A stretch of DNA of 64,000 nucleotides, from positions 6,100,501-6,164,500 of the forward strand of contig NZ_CP108568.1 of NCBI RefSeq assembly GCF_036010485.1, given 5' to 3'. Below the pieces are notes generated by a model. It saw nothing but the letters and a program-made list of their open reading frames with translations, was not told the origin of the DNA and did not search any database. Source of the stretch: Streptomyces sp. NBC_01198 (GTDB taxonomy: Bacteria; Actinomycetota; Actinomycetes; Streptomycetales; Streptomycetaceae). The position numbers and the translations under genes were made by a program. Shown one piece after another: positions 31,185 to 39,435 of this stretch. Position 1 is the first letter of the stretch; each line of letters starts with the position of its first letter.

Positions 31185-32066
31185 GTGGTCGTGAAGAAGT
31201 CGGCGGAGCAGCCTCCGGCCGGGGACGGGCCCGACCCGGCCGCCGGGGGTACGGCCGCCGGGTCGCACCAACCTCCCGCCCCCCAGAAGAAGACGGCCGC
31301 CAGGGCCCGGAAGTCCGCCGCGGCGGGACGTACGCCCGGCAAGAAGGCGGCGGCCAAATCGGCCGCTCCGGGGAAAGCGGCGGCAAGTGCCGCGGCTTCC
31401 GCGGCGGAGCCGCCCGCCGTGGGTAAGAAGAAGGCCGCGGGCAAGAAGACCGCAGGCAAGAAGGCCGCGGTCAGGCGGGCCGCCTCGGGCAAGGGTGCGG
31501 AAGGGGCGGGGCAGCAGGCCGCGGGCGGGACGGCTGCGGATGAGGGGAAAGCGGCGGGCGCGGAGCCCGCCGGTCAGGATGGGTCCATGACGGGAGCTGG
31601 CACTGTGGGTGTGGAGAAGACGGCGGCCGGTACGGCCGCGAGCGGCGTGCCCGCGGCACGCGGGGCCGCCGGCGCCGAGGCGCTTGCGGTGCTGCCGGGG
31701 GAGGACCCCTGGACCGCGGAGGAGGCCGAGGAGGCGAGAGCCGAGCTGGTCTCCGAGGTCGAGCGGCTCAAGGCGGAGATCGCCTCCTCCGAGGCGGCCG
31801 TCGCGGGGATGCTCCGCGACTCCGCCGACAGCGGCGGCGACGAGGCCGACACCGGGTCGAAGAACATCAACCGGGAGTCCGAGCTGGCGCTCGCCGCGAA
31901 CACCCGCGACATGCTGGTGCAGGCCGAGCACGCGCTGCAGCGGCTCGACGAGGGCACGTACGGGCTGTGCGAGGTGTGCGGCAACCCGATCGGCAAGGCC
32001 AGGATGCAGGCCTTCCCGCGGGCGACGCTGTGCCTGGACGACAAGCAGCGCCAGGAGCGCCGATGA
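31185..32066 (+). CDS. TraR/DksA-like zinc-finger protein with a basic Lys/Ala-rich N-terminus
   Basis: About 293 residues. The first 130 or so are a histone-H1-like Lys/Ala/Pro tail with repeats such as [17 protein letters not shown] coiled-coil segment ([19 protein letters not shown]) and the DksA-type end [20 protein letters not shown] follow. DksA proteins bind RNA polymerase through its secondary channel. The second half of the zinc finger reads [12 protein letters not shown], so the fourth Cys of the usual CxxC-CxxC is Asp. GAGGTGAAGGGG at 31168-31179 supports GTG 31185, with GTG 31191 also possible. lspA follows 76 nt later. Confidence 0.85.
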   Translation: MVVKKSAEQPPAGDGPDPAAGGTAAGSHQPPAPQKKTAARARKSAAAGRTPGKKAAAKSAAPGKAAASAAASAAEPPAVGKKKAAGKKTAGKKAAVRRAASGKGAEGAGQQAAGGTAADEGKAAGAEPAGQDGSMTGAGTVGVEKTAAGTAASGVPAARGAAGAEALAVLPGEDPWTAEEAEEARAELVSEVERLKAEIASSEAAVAGMLRDSADSGGDEADTGSKNINRESELALAANTRDMLVQAEHALQRLDEGTYGLCEVCGNPIGKARMQAFPRATLCLDDKQRQERR

Positions 32067-32142
32067 CCCCTTCCCGGGGTGTGCCGTACCCTCGTCACCA
32101 GGCGGGCGACGGAGCACACACGGGCTGAGGGCTGAGGACCAC

Positions 32143-32754
32143 GTGACGGAAGCGGAGCGCATCATCATCACGCCGGACGACGACGCCGCGGGCGGGGCCG
32201 GGGAGTCGGTGCGGTCCGCTGCGTCCGCTGAACCCGAGGCGTCCGGGGCCGACGAGGCCGCGTCCCGGCGCAGGCGCCGCGTCACCGTGCTGATCGGTGT
32301 CGCGGCCTTCGCGTACCTGCTCGACCTGCTGTCGAAGATCTGGGTGGTCACCAGCCTGGAGAACCACGCGCCCATCACCGTCTTCGGCCACTACCTGCGG
32401 CTGGACGCGATCAGGAACGCGGGGGCGGCCTTCGGGCTCGGGCAGGGCATGACGATCATCTTCACGGTGATCGCGGTCGGCGTGATCGTGATGATCGCCC
32501 GGCTGTCCCGCCGCCTCTACAGCGTGCCGTGGGCGATCGCCCTGGGCCTGCTGCTGGGCGGCGCCTTCGGGAACCTCACGGACAGGGTCTTCCGCGCCCC
32601 CGGCGGCTTCCAGGGCCGCGTGGTCGACTTCGTCGCCCCGGCCCACTTCGCCGTCTTCAACCTCGCCGACTCGGCGATCACCTGCGGCGGCGTGCTGATC
32701 GTCCTGCTCTCCTTCCGCGGCATCGAACCCGACGGCACCCACCACCGCGACTGA
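32143..32754 (+). CDS. lspA: Lipoprotein signal peptidase
   Basis: 203 residues with four membrane helices after a 45-residue acidic, then Arg-rich, cytoplasmic start. The catalytic aspartates are Asp147 in GNLTDRVF and Asp176 in [19 protein letters not shown] is the family motif between helices. It removes signal peptides from prolipoproteins in the membrane. The aspartic protease pair is complete. GTG 32143 was chosen within a frame open far upstream because it follows a GAGG-containing leader and gives a normal length. It is followed by the pseudouridine synthase gene. Confidence 0.95.
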   Translation: MTEAERIIITPDDDAAGGAGESVRSAASAEPEASGADEAASRRRRRVTVLIGVAAFAYLLDLLSKIWVVTSLENHAPITVFGHYLRLDAIRNAGAAFGLGQGMTIIFTVIAVGVIVMIARLSRRLYSVPWAIALGLLLGGAFGNLTDRVFRAPGGFQGRVVDFVAPAHFAVFNLADSAITCGGVLIVLLSFRGIEPDGTHHRD

Positions 32755-32804
32755 CGGGAGCCGGGTGGAGAAGGGACCCCCGGAGGGTCCGGCATACTCG
32801 TCGG

Positions 32805-33746
32805 GTGAGTACCGTTCCGGAAGTCCGCTCTCTGCCCGTGCCCGACGGCCTCGAAGGCGAGCGGGTCGACGCCGCCCTGGCCCGTATGTTCGGCTTCTCC
32901 CGCACCAAGGCCGCGGAGCTGGCCGCCGGCGGGAAGGTGTCGCTGGACGGGTCGGTCGCGGGCAAGTCGGAGCGGGTCCGCGGCGGTGCGTGGCTGGAGG
33001 TCGAGATGCCCGCGGCCGCGACCCCGGTGCGTATCGTCGCCGAGCCCGTCGAGGGCATGGAGATCGTCCACGACGACGACGACATCGTGGTCATCGTCAA
33101 GCCGGTCGGTGTCGCCGCCCACCCCAGCCCCGGCTGGACCGGGACCACCGTGATCGGCGGCCTGGCCGCGGCGGGCTACCGCATCTCCACCTCGGGCGCC
33201 GCGGAGCGCCAGGGCATCGTGCACCGGCTCGACGTGGGCACGTCGGGCCTGATGGTGGTGGCCAAGTCGGAGCGCGCCTACACCCGGCTCAAGCAGCAGT
33301 TCCGTGACCGGGTGGTGGACAAGCGCTACCACGCCCTGGTCCAGGGCCACCCGGACCCGATGAGCGGGACCATCGACGCCCCGATCGGCCGGCACCCCAC
33401 CCACGACTACAAGTGGGCGGTCACCGCCGAGGGCAAGCCGTCGGTGACGCACTACGACCTCATCGAGGCGTTCCGCTCCGCGAGCCTGCTGGACATCAAG
33501 CTGGAGACCGGCCGTACGCACCAGATCCGGGTGCACATGTCCGCCCACCGCCACCCGTGCGTCGGCGACCTCACCTACGGCGCCGACCCGACGATGGCCA
33601 AGCGGCTCGGCCTGACCCGCCAGTGGCTGCACGCCAAGCGGCTGGGCTTCGAGCACCCGGCGGACGGCGAGTGGGTGGAGTTCGAGAGCGGCTACCCCGA
33701 CGACCTCCAGCGCGCGCTCGAGGTCGTACGGGCGGACAGCCGGTGA
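32805..33746 (+). CDS. RluA/RluD-family pseudouridine synthase
   Basis: 313 residues. An S4 RNA-binding domain (about 15-70, [20 protein letters not shown]) precedes the catalytic domain. The catalytic residue is Asp143 in [20 protein letters not shown], and the C-terminal motif is [18 protein letters not shown]. The family makes pseudouridines in 23S rRNA; RluD is the nearest E. coli form. The lspA-rluD pairing is widespread. No Shine-Dalgarno precedes GTG 32805, and CATACT ends 6 nt upstream, so a leaderless message is plausible. The stop overlaps the acetyltransferase (GTGA). Confidence 0.93.
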   Translation: MSTVPEVRSLPVPDGLEGERVDAALARMFGFSRTKAAELAAGGKVSLDGSVAGKSERVRGGAWLEVEMPAAATPVRIVAEPVEGMEIVHDDDDIVVIVKPVGVAAHPSPGWTGTTVIGGLAAAGYRISTSGAAERQGIVHRLDVGTSGLMVVAKSERAYTRLKQQFRDRVVDKRYHALVQGHPDPMSGTIDAPIGRHPTHDYKWAVTAEGKPSVTHYDLIEAFRSASLLDIKLETGRTHQIRVHMSAHRHPCVGDLTYGADPTMAKRLGLTRQWLHAKRLGFEHPADGEWVEFESGYPDDLQRALEVVRADSR

Positions 33747-34207
33747 TCACCGACCACGGCGTCCTGGTGGTCGCGGCGGACGACGCCGAGGCGATGGTCG
33801 CGGTGCGCGCGATCCGGCACGAGGTCTTCGTGGTGGAGCAGAACGTACCGCCCGAGCTGGAATGGGACGGCAAGGACGGCAGGGCCGTGCACCTGCTGGC
33901 GCCGGGGGCCGGCACCGGGCGGCTGCTGCTGGGCGCGGACGCGGCCGCCAAGAACGGCGGCGACCCGGAGCTCGCGGTGCTCGGCAGGCTCGCGGTGGTC
34001 ACGCCCGCCCGGGGGAGGGGCGTGGGCGCCCGGCTGGTGCGGGCGCTGGAGGACGAGGCCGCCCGGCTCGGGCTGGCCGGCGTCTACCTGGAGGCCCAGG
34101 TCCACGCCCTCGGCTTCTACCGCAAGCTCGGCTACACCCCCTTCGGGCCGGAGTTCCAGGACGCCGGCATCGCCCATCGCGCCATGCGCCGCACCTGGCG
34201 GCAGTAG
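33743..34207 (+). CDS. GNAT-family N-acetyltransferase
   Basis: 154 residues. The acetyl-CoA loop is [18 protein letters not shown] (motif A, Arg/Gln-x-x-Gly-x-Gly/Ala), followed by [29 protein letters not shown] near the C-terminus. The N-terminal [21 protein letters not shown] segment is the ElaA-like substrate side, so a small-molecule or unknown amine substrate is possible. GTG 33743 overlaps the pseudouridine synthase stop, giving a coupled operon. A hairpin follows the stop. Confidence 0.88.
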   Translation: MITDHGVLVVAADDAEAMVAVRAIRHEVFVVEQNVPPELEWDGKDGRAVHLLAPGAGTGRLLLGADAAAKNGGDPELAVLGRLAVVTPARGRGVGARLVRALEDEAARLGLAGVYLEAQVHALGFYRKLGYTPFGPEFQDAGIAHRAMRRTWRQ

Positions 34208-34219
34208 GGCGCGGGCGCC

Positions 34220-34242
34220 GCGCGCCGCCCGGTGCGGCGCGC
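34220..34242 (+). terminator. Possible terminator after the acetyltransferase gene
   Basis: GCGCGCCGC (34220-34228) pairs perfectly with GCGGCGCGC (34234-34242) around the loop CCGGT. There is no T-run, as is common for streptomycete terminators. It separates the lspA-rluD-GNAT unit from the antiporter gene. Confidence 0.5.
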
Positions 34243-34281
34243 CCCACCTCCGTGCCGCCACCGCGTGGCACGCTGACGGGC

Positions 34282-35871
34282 GTGGATCAGCTCGCCCTGT
34301 TCTTCTCGCTCATGCTCGCGGCCGTCGTGACGGTGCCGCTCGGGGACCGTACTGGCCTTCCGTCGCCGGTCCTGATGACGCTGCTCGGCGGGGTGCTCGC
34401 GCTGATCCCGCAGGTCCCGAACGTGCGGATCGACCCGGATCTGATCCTCCCGCTGGTGCTGCCGCCGCTGCTGTACGCCGCCGTGCAGCGCACCTCCTGG
34501 CGGCAGTTCGCGGTGAACCGGCGGGCGATCTTCCTGCTCGCGGTGGCGCTGGTCTTCGTCACCACCGCGGCCGTCGCCGCGGTCGTGGACGCGGTGGTGC
34601 CCGGCATCACCCTGGCCGCCGCCTTCACGCTGGGCGCGCTGGTGGCGCCGCCGGACCCGGTGGCGGCGACCGCGGTGGCCGGGGCGCTGGGCCTGCCGCG
34701 CCGGATGATCTCCATCCTGGAGGGCGAGGGGCTGTTCAACGACGTCACCGCGATCGTGATCTACCACGTGGCGGTCGCCGCGGCGGTGTCCGGGCACTTC
34801 TCGCTGCCGCACGCCGTGCTGGAACTGGTGCTGTCCGCGGTGGTCGCGGTCGCCGTCGGCCTGGTTCTCGGCTGGGGCGCCAACAAGCTGATGGGAATCG
34901 TCGGCGACCCGACGCTGCAGATCGGCCTGTCCCTGCTGGTGCCCTTCGTGTCCTACGCCCTCGCCGAGGAGTTCGCAGGCTCCGGCGTCCTCGCGGTCCT
35001 CACCAGCGCGCTCTTCCTGGCGGAACACGCGCTGTCCGCCGACGACGTGACCGCGCGGCTGGCCGGCACCACCTTCTGGGAGATCGTCGACACCCTGGTG
35101 ACGGGGATCGCGTTCGGGCTGATCGGCCTCGAACTGCACCACGTGTTCAGCGTCGGCGCGGGCAACTGGGGGCCGATGACCCGGCACGCGGCGCTGGTGG
35201 TGGTCGTGGTGGTCGGCGTACGGCTGCTCTACCTGCTGCCGGCCGCCTGGATCGCGCGGAAGCTGCACAAGCTGCGGGACATGGACGAGGACATCCCGAT
35301 GACCTGGCGGGAGACCGTCATCATGTGGTGGTCGGGGATGCGCGGGGTGGCGTCGGTCGCGCTGGCGCTGGCCATCCCGCTCAGCACCCACCACGACGGG
35401 CCCTTCCCGGCCCGCGCCGAACTGCTTTTCATCGCCTTCGCGGTGGTGCTCGCCACCCTGGTCGTGCAGGGCCTGACCCTGCCCTGGCTGGTCGGACGGC
35501 TGGGGGTGAGCAGCGACATCGACGCCGAGCACGCCCTGGAACACGCGCTCGCGGTGCGGGCGATGGCCGCGGCCCGCAGCAGGCTCAAGGAGATCGAGCA
35601 GAGCGAGCCCATCGACGAGGACCTCTCGGAGATGCTGCACCGCAGGGCCTTCGACCTGGGCGCCCGGATCTCGCCCGACATCGTGGACGAGGAGCGCCGC
35701 GAGTCGCATGCCCGCCGGGTCAAGCGGGTCAGGGCGCTGCGCCGCATCCAGGACGACATGATGTCCGCCGCCCGCCACGAGGTGCTTGCGGCCCGCAGCG
35801 AACCGGGCAACGACCCGGAGGTGGTCGACCGCGTGCTGCGGCATCTCGACCTGCGCTCGATACGGGGCTGA
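34282..35871 (+). CDS. Sodium/proton antiporter, CPA1 family
   Basis: 529 residues. About twelve membrane helices span residues 5-420. The ion-binding region is visible as LGALVAPPDPVAATAVAGAL and EGEGLFNDVTAIVIYHVAV, with the conserved FND. A conserved WWSGMRGVASVALALAIP occurs in a late helix. A cytoplasmic tail of about 100 charged residues ends the protein. It exchanges Na+ or K+ for H+ across the membrane. GTG 34282 lies 7 nt after a CACGCT element with no ribosome site. It faces the MscS gene, with only 18 nt between the stops. Confidence 0.9.
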   Translation: MDQLALFFSLMLAAVVTVPLGDRTGLPSPVLMTLLGGVLALIPQVPNVRIDPDLILPLVLPPLLYAAVQRTSWRQFAVNRRAIFLLAVALVFVTTAAVAAVVDAVVPGITLAAAFTLGALVAPPDPVAATAVAGALGLPRRMISILEGEGLFNDVTAIVIYHVAVAAAVSGHFSLPHAVLELVLSAVVAVAVGLVLGWGANKLMGIVGDPTLQIGLSLLVPFVSYALAEEFAGSGVLAVLTSALFLAEHALSADDVTARLAGTTFWEIVDTLVTGIAFGLIGLELHHVFSVGAGNWGPMTRHAALVVVVVVGVRLLYLLPAAWIARKLHKLRDMDEDIPMTWRETVIMWWSGMRGVASVALALAIPLSTHHDGPFPARAELLFIAFAVVLATLVVQGLTLPWLVGRLGVSSDIDAEHALEHALAVRAMAAARSRLKEIEQSEPIDEDLSEMLHRRAFDLGARISPDIVDEERRESHARRVKRVRALRRIQDDMMSAARHEVLAARSEPGNDPEVVDRVLRHLDLRSIRG

Positions 35872-35889
35872 CCGGCCCCGGCGGTACGG

Positions 35890-36927
35890 TCAGGCGGCGC
35901 CCGGCGCAGGGGTGGTGCTCACCCGCGGCAGCGCGTAGGGGTGCTCGCGGCGCAGCCATTCGATCAGCTGCTCGCGCACCAGGCAGCGCAGGTTGAAGAC
36001 GTCGTCGGCGTCCTTGGCGGTGAGCAGGGCCCGCAACTGGACGGTGGTGGGAGTGGTGTCGATCACCACCAGGCCCCACGCCCGGCGGTCCCACTCCTGC
36101 GTCTGTTCGAGCACCTCGTACAGCTGCTTGCGCATCGCGTCGACCGGCACCGCGTGGTCCAGGTGGAAGAAGACCGTGCCGGTCATCCGCGCGTCGCCCC
36201 GCGACCAGTTCTCGAACGGCCTGCTGGTGAAGTACGACACCGGCATGGTGATCCGCCGCTCGTCCCAGGTGCGCACGCTCAGATACGTCAGGGTGATCTC
36301 CTCGACCGTCCCCCACTCGCCGTCCACCACCACGGTGTCGCCGATCCGCACCATGTCGCCGAAGGCGATCTGCAGCCCGGCGAAGAGGTTGCCCAAGGTG
36401 GCCTGCGCGGCCACACCGGCGACGATGCCGATGATGCCGGCCGAGGCGAGCATCGACGCCCCGACGGTGCGCATCGCCGGGAAGCTGAACAGCATCGAGG
36501 CGACCGCGATCACCCCGACGATCGCGGTGAACACCCGCTGGATCAGCGTCGACTGGGTCCGCAGCCGGCGGATCTTCGCCACGTCCCGGGAGACCGCGGC
36601 GTAGCGCGCGTAGGAGGAGTCGGTCACGGCGGTCGCGACCCGGACAAGCAGCCAGGCGGCGGCGCCGATCAGCACCAGGGTCAGGGTCTGCCCGACGGCC
36701 GCGGAGTGCCCGGTCCCGACGTGCGCGGCCCGGTAGGCGCCGCGCAGCACGGCGGTGCACATCCCCACCTGCAACGGCAGCCGGCAGCGGCGCAGCAGGT
36801 GCCATAGCGGGGTCTCCGGGTGCCGCGCGTCGGCCGCGCGCAACGCTCTGTCGACGACCACGCCCACGGCGAGGGTGAGAGCGAGCGCCACTCCCACCAC
36901 CAGTAGCGGCCGCAACGCGCCTTCCAT
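35890..36927 (-). CDS. Mechanosensitive ion channel, MscS family
   Basis: 345 residues. Membrane segments lie near 6-25, 70-95 and 130-150, and the pore-lining helix with the MscS beta domain is seen in LASAGIIGIVAGVAAQATLG and NLFAGLQIAFGDMVRIGDTV, followed by VEEITLTYLSVRTWDERRI. It opens under membrane tension to release solutes after osmotic downshift. ATG 36927 has GAGAGG 5 nt upstream; GTG 36933 two codons earlier is possible but too close to that site. Divergent from the hydrolase gene at 36996. Confidence 0.9.
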   Translation of the reverse strand: MEGALRPLLVVGVALALTLAVGVVVDRALRAADARHPETPLWHLLRRCRLPLQVGMCTAVLRGAYRAAHVGTGHSAAVGQTLTLVLIGAAAWLLVRVATAVTDSSYARYAAVSRDVAKIRRLRTQSTLIQRVFTAIVGVIAVASMLFSFPAMRTVGASMLASAGIIGIVAGVAAQATLGNLFAGLQIAFGDMVRIGDTVVVDGEWGTVEEITLTYLSVRTWDERRITMPVSYFTSRPFENWSRGDARMTGTVFFHLDHAVPVDAMRKQLYEVLEQTQEWDRRAWGLVVIDTTPTTVQLRALLTAKDADDVFNLRCLVREQLIEWLRREHPYALPRVSTTPAPGAA

Positions 36928-36995
36928 GGTCACCTCTCAGGTCCGACGTCCCAATGGCACCATGGACGCGTACCCGACCTGCCGGAGGAAACCCT

Positions 36996-37562
36996 GTGAC
37001 GATCGTCCTGTTCCACTCCATGTACGGCCTGCGACCGGCCGTGCACGCGGCCGCCGACCGGCTGCGGGCCGCCGGGCACGAGGTGATCGTGCCCGACCTC
37101 TACGACGGCAGGACCGCCGCCGACGCGGAGGAGGGGATGCGTGTCAAGGACGAGATCGGCAAGGACGAGCTGCTGCGCCGCGCGGTCGCCGCGGCGGCGC
37201 CGCTGTCCGACCAGGGCCTGGTCTACGCCGGGTTCTCGCTCGGCGGCTCGGTCGCGCAGAATCTGGCGCTAGGCGACGAGCGCGCCCGCGGGCTGCTGCT
37301 CCTGCACGGCACGTCTGACATCGCCGACGACGCGGCGACCGACATCCCGGTGCAGCTGCATGTCGCCGACCCCGACCCGTTCGAGCCGGACGACTGGCTG
37401 AACGCCTGGTATCTGGGGATGCGCAAGGCCGGCGCGGAGGTGGAGGTGCACCGCTACCGGGGCGCCGGCCACCTGTTCACCGACCCCGACCTGCCCGACT
37501 ACGACGCCGAGGCCGCGGAGCGCACCTGGGCGATCGCGCTGGACTTCCTCCGGGAGCTGTAG
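36996..37562 (+). CDS. Dienelactone hydrolase-like alpha/beta hydrolase
   Basis: 188 residues from GTG 36996. The nucleophile elbow is YAGFSLGGSVAQNLAL, with Ser where classical dienelactone hydrolase has Cys. The catalytic His is in RGAGHLFTDPDLPDY near the C-terminus, and the acid is likely in VADPDPFEPDDW. The start MTIVLFHSMYGLRPAV carries the oxyanion region. The substrate is unknown. GGAGGAA at 36984-36990 fixes the start. The upstream frame from 36954 is not conserved. Confidence 0.85.
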   Translation: MTIVLFHSMYGLRPAVHAAADRLRAAGHEVIVPDLYDGRTAADAEEGMRVKDEIGKDELLRRAVAAAAPLSDQGLVYAGFSLGGSVAQNLALGDERARGLLLLHGTSDIADDAATDIPVQLHVADPDPFEPDDWLNAWYLGMRKAGAEVEVHRYRGAGHLFTDPDLPDYDAEAAERTWAIALDFLREL

Positions 37563-37589
37563 CCCGCCGGAGGAAGCCGCGCGCGCCGG

Positions 37590-38399
37590 CTACTTCTTCA
37601 GCTGGGCCGCGAAGGCGGCCGTCACCTGGTCGGCGGTCAGCCCGGGGACCTTCACCTGGGTGCCGTTGACCAGGACGAAGGGAGTGCCGCCATGCACCAC
37701 GTCCTGCGGCGCGGTGTCGTAGGTGTGGCTCATGGCCAGCGCCCACCGGTCGAAGGTGCCCTTCTTGACCGCGTCGGAGAACTTGGCGTTGCCCTTGAGG
37801 GCGGGTACCTTCTGCGCCAGCGAGATCAGCTTGTCGGCGCTGTTGAACTCGTCCTTCTTCTCGTCCGGGTGCACGTCCTTGGAGTACAGCAGCTTGTGGT
37901 ACTGCTCGAAGGCGTCCACGGACACGTTCAGGGCCGCGCCGACCGCGCTGAGCGCCTTCTTGGAGCCCGAGCCGCCCTGCACGTCGTCCAGGAAGGTGGC
38001 GAAGGTGTAGTTGATCTGGTATTTGCCGTCCTTGGCACCCTGGAGCACCGCGTCGCCCGCCGCCTGCTCGTAGCTGGCGCAGATCGGGCAGCGCAGGTCC
38101 TCGTACTCCTTGACGATGTTCTTGTTCTTCGGGTCGCCGACGATGATCGTGGTGCCGTCGGTGCCCGTGGTGTTGGCCGGCTTGACCAGGGTGTTGTTGG
38201 CGGCGTCCGACCAGTAGCTGGGCTTGTTCATCTCGTTGACGGCGAAGGCGACGCCGCCCGCTATCGCCAGCAGGGCCACGACGCCGCCGCCGACCAGCAG
38301 CTGCCGGCGGACCTTGGCCTTCTTGGCCTCCTTCTCGCGCTGGGCGCGCAGCCGCTCGCGGGCGGCTTCCTTGCTGGCCTTGCTGTTGCGGTTGCTCAT
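37590..38399 (-). CDS. DsbA-like thioredoxin-fold protein, membrane anchored
   Basis: 269 residues. A highly charged cytoplasmic start with a coiled coil (ERLRAQREKEAKKAKVRR), one membrane helix (about 34-54) and then an extracytoplasmic thioredoxin fold. The active site is Cys104-Pro-Ile-Cys107 in YEDLRCPICASYEQ, and the cis-proline loop is HGGTPFVLVNGTQV. Proteins of this type form or isomerise disulfides in exported proteins, or act as scaffolds. It is divergently separate from the hydrolase and is followed upstream by a membrane protein that may be co-transcribed. Confidence 0.9.
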   Translation of the reverse strand: MSNRNSKASKEAARERLRAQREKEAKKAKVRRQLLVGGGVVALLAIAGGVAFAVNEMNKPSYWSDAANNTLVKPANTTGTDGTTIIVGDPKNKNIVKEYEDLRCPICASYEQAAGDAVLQGAKDGKYQINYTFATFLDDVQGGSGSKKALSAVGAALNVSVDAFEQYHKLLYSKDVHPDEKKDEFNSADKLISLAQKVPALKGNAKFSDAVKKGTFDRWALAMSHTYDTAPQDVVHGGTPFVLVNGTQVKVPGLTADQVTAAFAAQLKK

Positions 38400-38453
38400 G
38401 ACGGATCTCCGTGAATACGCGTGGTGGGTGTGGGGTGTGTGCCGGTCCTGCGG

Positions 38454-39146
38454 TCAGGCGCTGACCTGGACGGGCGGACCACGGCGTACGACGGCATGGT
38501 GCAGCCGGTGGGCGCCCGGCCTCGAGACCCGGTCGCGGGTGGCGGGGCGGGTGCGGGGCGGCACCGCGGTGAGCACGCTGCGGATGGCGGCAGCGGCGAA
38601 CAGCAGCGGGCGGAAGGCGGCCAGCGCCACCGACCGTACGGCCAGGTGCAGGGCGGCCTCGCCGCGCCGCAGCCACCAGGCGGCCAGCAGGCCCACGGAC
38701 ACGTGCACGGCAAGCAGCAGCCACGGCAGGGCGCTGGACGGCAGCCGGGCGGCCGCGTCGGCGCCTCCCGGCACTGCGGCGAGCGGGGTGTCGGGAGCGG
38801 GGCCGACGTGTCCGTTGTGGCACAGGAAGGCCTCGTTGAACGACCGCCACGGACCGGTCACCGGGCCGCCGAAAGCGCCGTAACAGGCCTGCTGGCCGGT
38901 GGTCAGGAGGGTGTCGACGGCAAGTTCAAGCGGCACCATCAGGCCGGCCAGCGTCCAGAAGCCGGCCTCCGGGCGGGCGGTGGCCAGATACACCAGCGCG
39001 AAGACCGCGGCGAAGGCCCCGGCCACCGCGGGCAGCGGCAGCGGGGCCTTGGCCATCAGGACGTGCGAGGTCGAGGAGAGCGTGACGCACAACGCGGCGA
39101 AGAGGGCGGCACGCAGTGCCCTCAGCCGCGGTCGTATCGCCTCCAT
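38454..39146 (-). CDS. Predicted integral membrane protein
   Basis: 230 residues from ATG 39146. Five hydrophobic stretches lie near 12-32, 38-58, 64-84, 142-165 and 172-195, with a loop holding CYGAFGGPVTGPWRSFNEAF and a further Cys. I do not recognise the family. The C-terminus is basic, with TRPATRDRVSRPGAHRLHH. The frame is open further upstream in non-conserved sequence, so the start is a best guess. It lies 55 nt upstream of the DsbA-like gene on the same strand, which suggests a joint role with exported proteins, but that is inference. Confidence 0.6.
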   Translation of the reverse strand: MEAIRPRLRALRAALFAALCVTLSSTSHVLMAKAPLPLPAVAGAFAAVFALVYLATARPEAGFWTLAGLMVPLELAVDTLLTTGQQACYGAFGGPVTGPWRSFNEAFLCHNGHVGPAPDTPLAAVPGGADAAARLPSSALPWLLLAVHVSVGLLAAWWLRRGEAALHLAVRSVALAAFRPLLFAAAAIRSVLTAVPPRTRPATRDRVSRPGAHRLHHAVVRRGPPVQVSA

Positions 39147-39435
39147 GGCGACAGAGTGTGCCACGCGTACCTGTATGTGTGACCTAAGAGTGGATAACGG
39201 ATGTGGTACACGAGGCGGCGGGGACCGCTTACAGGCCCGGAATCCGGCCGTTGCGGAACAGGTCCACGAAGATCCGGTGGTCGGAGCGGACCCGGTCGCC
39301 GTAGGAGTGGGCGAACCGCTCGCCGCCCGCTCGCCGCCGGGTTGCGACCCGCGGTGTCGTACCCGGGTCGTAGACTTCCCGACGCCGCCAGACAACCCGT
39401 TCCGATGGCCCGTTCTCGCCGGAGGTGTCGCCGCC

